NCBI GenBank assembly: GCA_002104895.1
Contig: MCFG01000264.1
Span: forward strand, 60,001 to 95,000
Direction of reading: 5' to 3'
Source: Anaeromyces robustus
Taxonomy: Eukaryota > Neocallimastigomycota > Neocallimastigomycetes > Neocallimastigales > Neocallimastigaceae
Length of the DNA: 35,000 nucleotides
Under the pieces are notes generated by a model. That model did no database searches. It was not told the origin of the DNA and saw only the letters and a list, made by a program, of their open reading frames with translations. Shown piece after piece: positions 32,811 to 35,000 of the stretch. The position numbers and the translations under genes were made by a program. Position 1 is the first letter of the stretch. Every line of letters starts with the position of its first letter.

Positions 32811-35000
32811 TTACATTACTAAGATTTTATTATTCGATAATGGTTTCTTTTCACGAGCAATCTTATTCGCTCTTCTAAAGTATACATAATAAATGATTGT
32901 TGAAGTATAAATAAGTATACCAAATGCTTCAACATAAACTTTAACATTTATATCAACTTTATAGCTATCAACAATTCTTAATACTACAAAACATAAAATA
33001 TATGTATAAATTGGAATGCTCAATTTCTAATATCAAAAGAAATATTTTGTAAAAAAAAAAAAAATAAAAAAAATTAATATCATAATAAAAAATATATTAA
33101 TAAAAATAATGAGAAGAATATTTAACAATTAATAAAATATTTAAAATAAAAAATATTTATTATATTTATTATATTGTTATTTATTATAAATATTGATATT
33201 ATTTATACCTCATTATAAATTTTTTCAGTATTTCTATTTAAATAAGCAAGAGCACCACCAATCATAATAATCATAATATCTAATAAATAACTATAAATAA
33301 AAAGTATAATAATATATTATATACATTTTGTTAGCATATATAAAAATTATGAATTTTATAATTAAAATATTTTTTTTTTCAATTTATTTTATTTTGATAT
33401 ATACCCCAAGAAATGTATTTTTGGATAGACACATTCCTTATATTCTTCATATTTTGCATTTAATTTTATTTCAGATAATGAATCACTTACTATTAATTCA
33501 GATATACTTAAAATTATATGGAATAAAGCAATAAATCCAATAAATGCATACATAAATCCTCTTGGTATAACTAAATGTCTTGGATGATGATAACTATCAT
33601 CATCAATACAATATAAAAATTTTTTTAAATAAATATAAAATTAGTTATTAAATAATTATTAAAATTAAAATTAAAAATTACTTTTTGTTGTTATTATTAT
33701 AATTAATATTATCTAATATTCTATTATTTTTTTGTGCTTACATAACATAAATTCTTAATATTTTTATTAAAATTGTTGCATAAATTAACGAAAAACTCTT
33801 TGAAAATAGAATAAAAGTAATAACATAAATAAATTTTAAAAATATATATTAATTTATATTTATTATATTTATTATTTATAATTTTTTATATCGAATATTA
33901 AAACAAAAAATAAAAGAATACAAAAAATATTTATATTACCAAACTTTTTAATATCTCCAATAAAAAGCAAATTGCATGTGTTCTTCTAAATAATGAAAAT
34001 ACAGAATATATATAGGATAAAATTGTTCCCACTAAAATAACAATTAAAAATTCAAAACCACCTATTATTTTATTAATATCATTATTATCATTATCGTTAT
34101 TATTATAATGTAATTTTATTTACTAATTAATATAAAATACATAAAATAAATATATATAATATAGTTTATATGATAAAAACAGAAAAAAAATATAATTAAT
34201 AGTTAAAATTACCTCCTTTAACAAATTTATTATCTCTCAAATAGTATGCTCCAAACATCAATCCAACAGAAAATACTGTAAGTATAATTGAAACTAAACC
34301 AATAATATTATTTGCCATTGTATAACTTTTTGATTTAACACGTTCGTTACATAGTTGTCCTACATAATATGTTCCAGTACAATTGCATGCATTTTCATTA
34401 ATACATACACCATGTACACACATTGGTTCACATCGTGGAATATAACTAGCAATATTTATTACAAATAAAGAGTAAAAAAAAATATTTATATATTATAATA
34501 AATGTCATTATATTATTATTATATTATTATTTATAAAATAATCATACTCTATTTATTTAAAAAAAAAAAAAATTTATTACCATGTTTGAAGATGAATATT
34601 AGATTCTTCTCTTAGAATATGTTTACCATCATTTGTATCACATGGCAAAATTTCTACTTCAACATCAGACATATTATCTGAAAATGAATTATATTTTCCT
34701 ATTTTTTTCATAAATACAATATTTTTTTTATTAACTCTTATTATAAAAATATATATATAATAGTTTAATATGTTTATTATTATTAAATAATTAATACCAA
34801 ATGTTTCTAATGTAAATAATAATTTATAAACACCGGGATTCCCTATAACTAATATGATATAATGAATATGAAATAATAATAATAATGATAATATTAATTT
34901 ATTTGGGTATTTATATTGCGAAAGAAAAAAAATAATTATTATTATTTTTTAATTTAATATATAAGGTATTTTACATTACCTCTTAATTTTGATAATATGC
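32811..35000 (-). CDS. Class C (family 3) G-protein-coupled receptor with EGF-like module, C-terminal part, 5' end outside window
   Basis: Ten exons, minus strand: 35000-34980, 34842-34798, 34677-34581, 34445-34213, 34061-33940, 33797-33742, 33720-33682, 33593-33405, 33290-33209, 33026-32811. All junctions keep frame; 365 visible residues. Order: extracellular piece (NPGVYKLLFTLETFG, VEVEILPC); EGF-like module C-x3-C-VHGVC-x5-C-NC-x-G-TYYVGQLC; then seven helices: ANNIIGLVSIILTVFSVGLM, FEFLIVILVGTILSYIYSVF, a third with AICFLLEILKSLSFSLIYAT and ILIKILRIYV, RGFMYAFIGFIALFHIILS, LLDIMIIMIGGALAYL, IPIYTYILCFVVLRI, and VEAFGILIYTSTIIYYVYF. Class C marks: Cys at the top of helix 3 with a partner Cys in loop 2 (EYKECVYP), and NTEKIYNEKLSI-IYT before helix 6 (family pattern FNE-K-I). 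A short basic tail ends the protein. The closest known group is the Grl (GABA-B-like) receptors of Dictyostelium; which one is unclear. The ligand domain lies off the edge. Confidence 0.87.

Noticed and set aside
33328-33534. 68-codon plus-strand frame near the receptor gene
   Set aside because: Antisense to the receptor exon 33593-33405 and its intron; the minus-strand reading has helix and Cys marks of the receptor family.

Overview
The window looks like nuclear DNA of a social amoeba (dictyostelid), most likely a close relative of Dictyostelium discoideum. Intergenic DNA is almost pure A+T with long homopolymer, AAT, AAAT and AAAAT tracts. Introns are short, AT-only and mostly begin GTAAGT or GTAA and end in TAG. 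Coding regions stand out by higher GC and by Asn/Asp runs. No tRNA, rRNA, CRISPR or complete transposon was seen.

Layout, left to right: the 5' part of a ribose-phosphate pyrophosphokinase gene (minus strand, running off the left edge); a 2.7 kb AT desert holding a 460-bp direct duplication with a 34-bp-arm palindrome; a three-exon GTP cyclohydrolase II gene (minus); then an accessory block of about 10 kb (roughly 6.8-17.8 kb). That block is a segmental tandem duplication. Each unit carries one copy of an unrecognised secreted Ser/Thr-rich protein gene; copy 1 is broken by a 4-base deletion and copy 2 is intact. The units are bounded by arrays of AT palindromes and by decayed gene pieces, and the block ends in a 20-repeat ankyrin gene (minus). 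Next comes a relic of a hevein-type (chitin-binding type 1) gene.

The right half is mainly housekeeping: a DDX19/Dbp5-type mRNA export helicase (minus, with an unusually long first intron); a 56-residue two-exon gene that looks like TOM5 of the mitochondrial import pore, divergent from the helicase; a single-exon mitochondrial carbamoyl-phosphate synthase large subunit; a patch of coding-like relics; and the C-terminal part of a class C (family 3) seven-helix receptor with an EGF-like module directly before helix 1 (minus, running off the right edge).

Metabolic links: PRPP synthetase, GTP cyclohydrolase II and carbamoyl-phosphate synthase all serve nucleotide, flavin or arginine metabolism, but in a eukaryote this proximity is not evidence of co-regulation. 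The most unusual parts are the duplicated secreted-protein block, the TOM5 candidate and the EGF-containing class C receptor. Exon structures were built by hand from reading frame, splice signals and family similarity; every junction given keeps the frame, but none has transcript support here.
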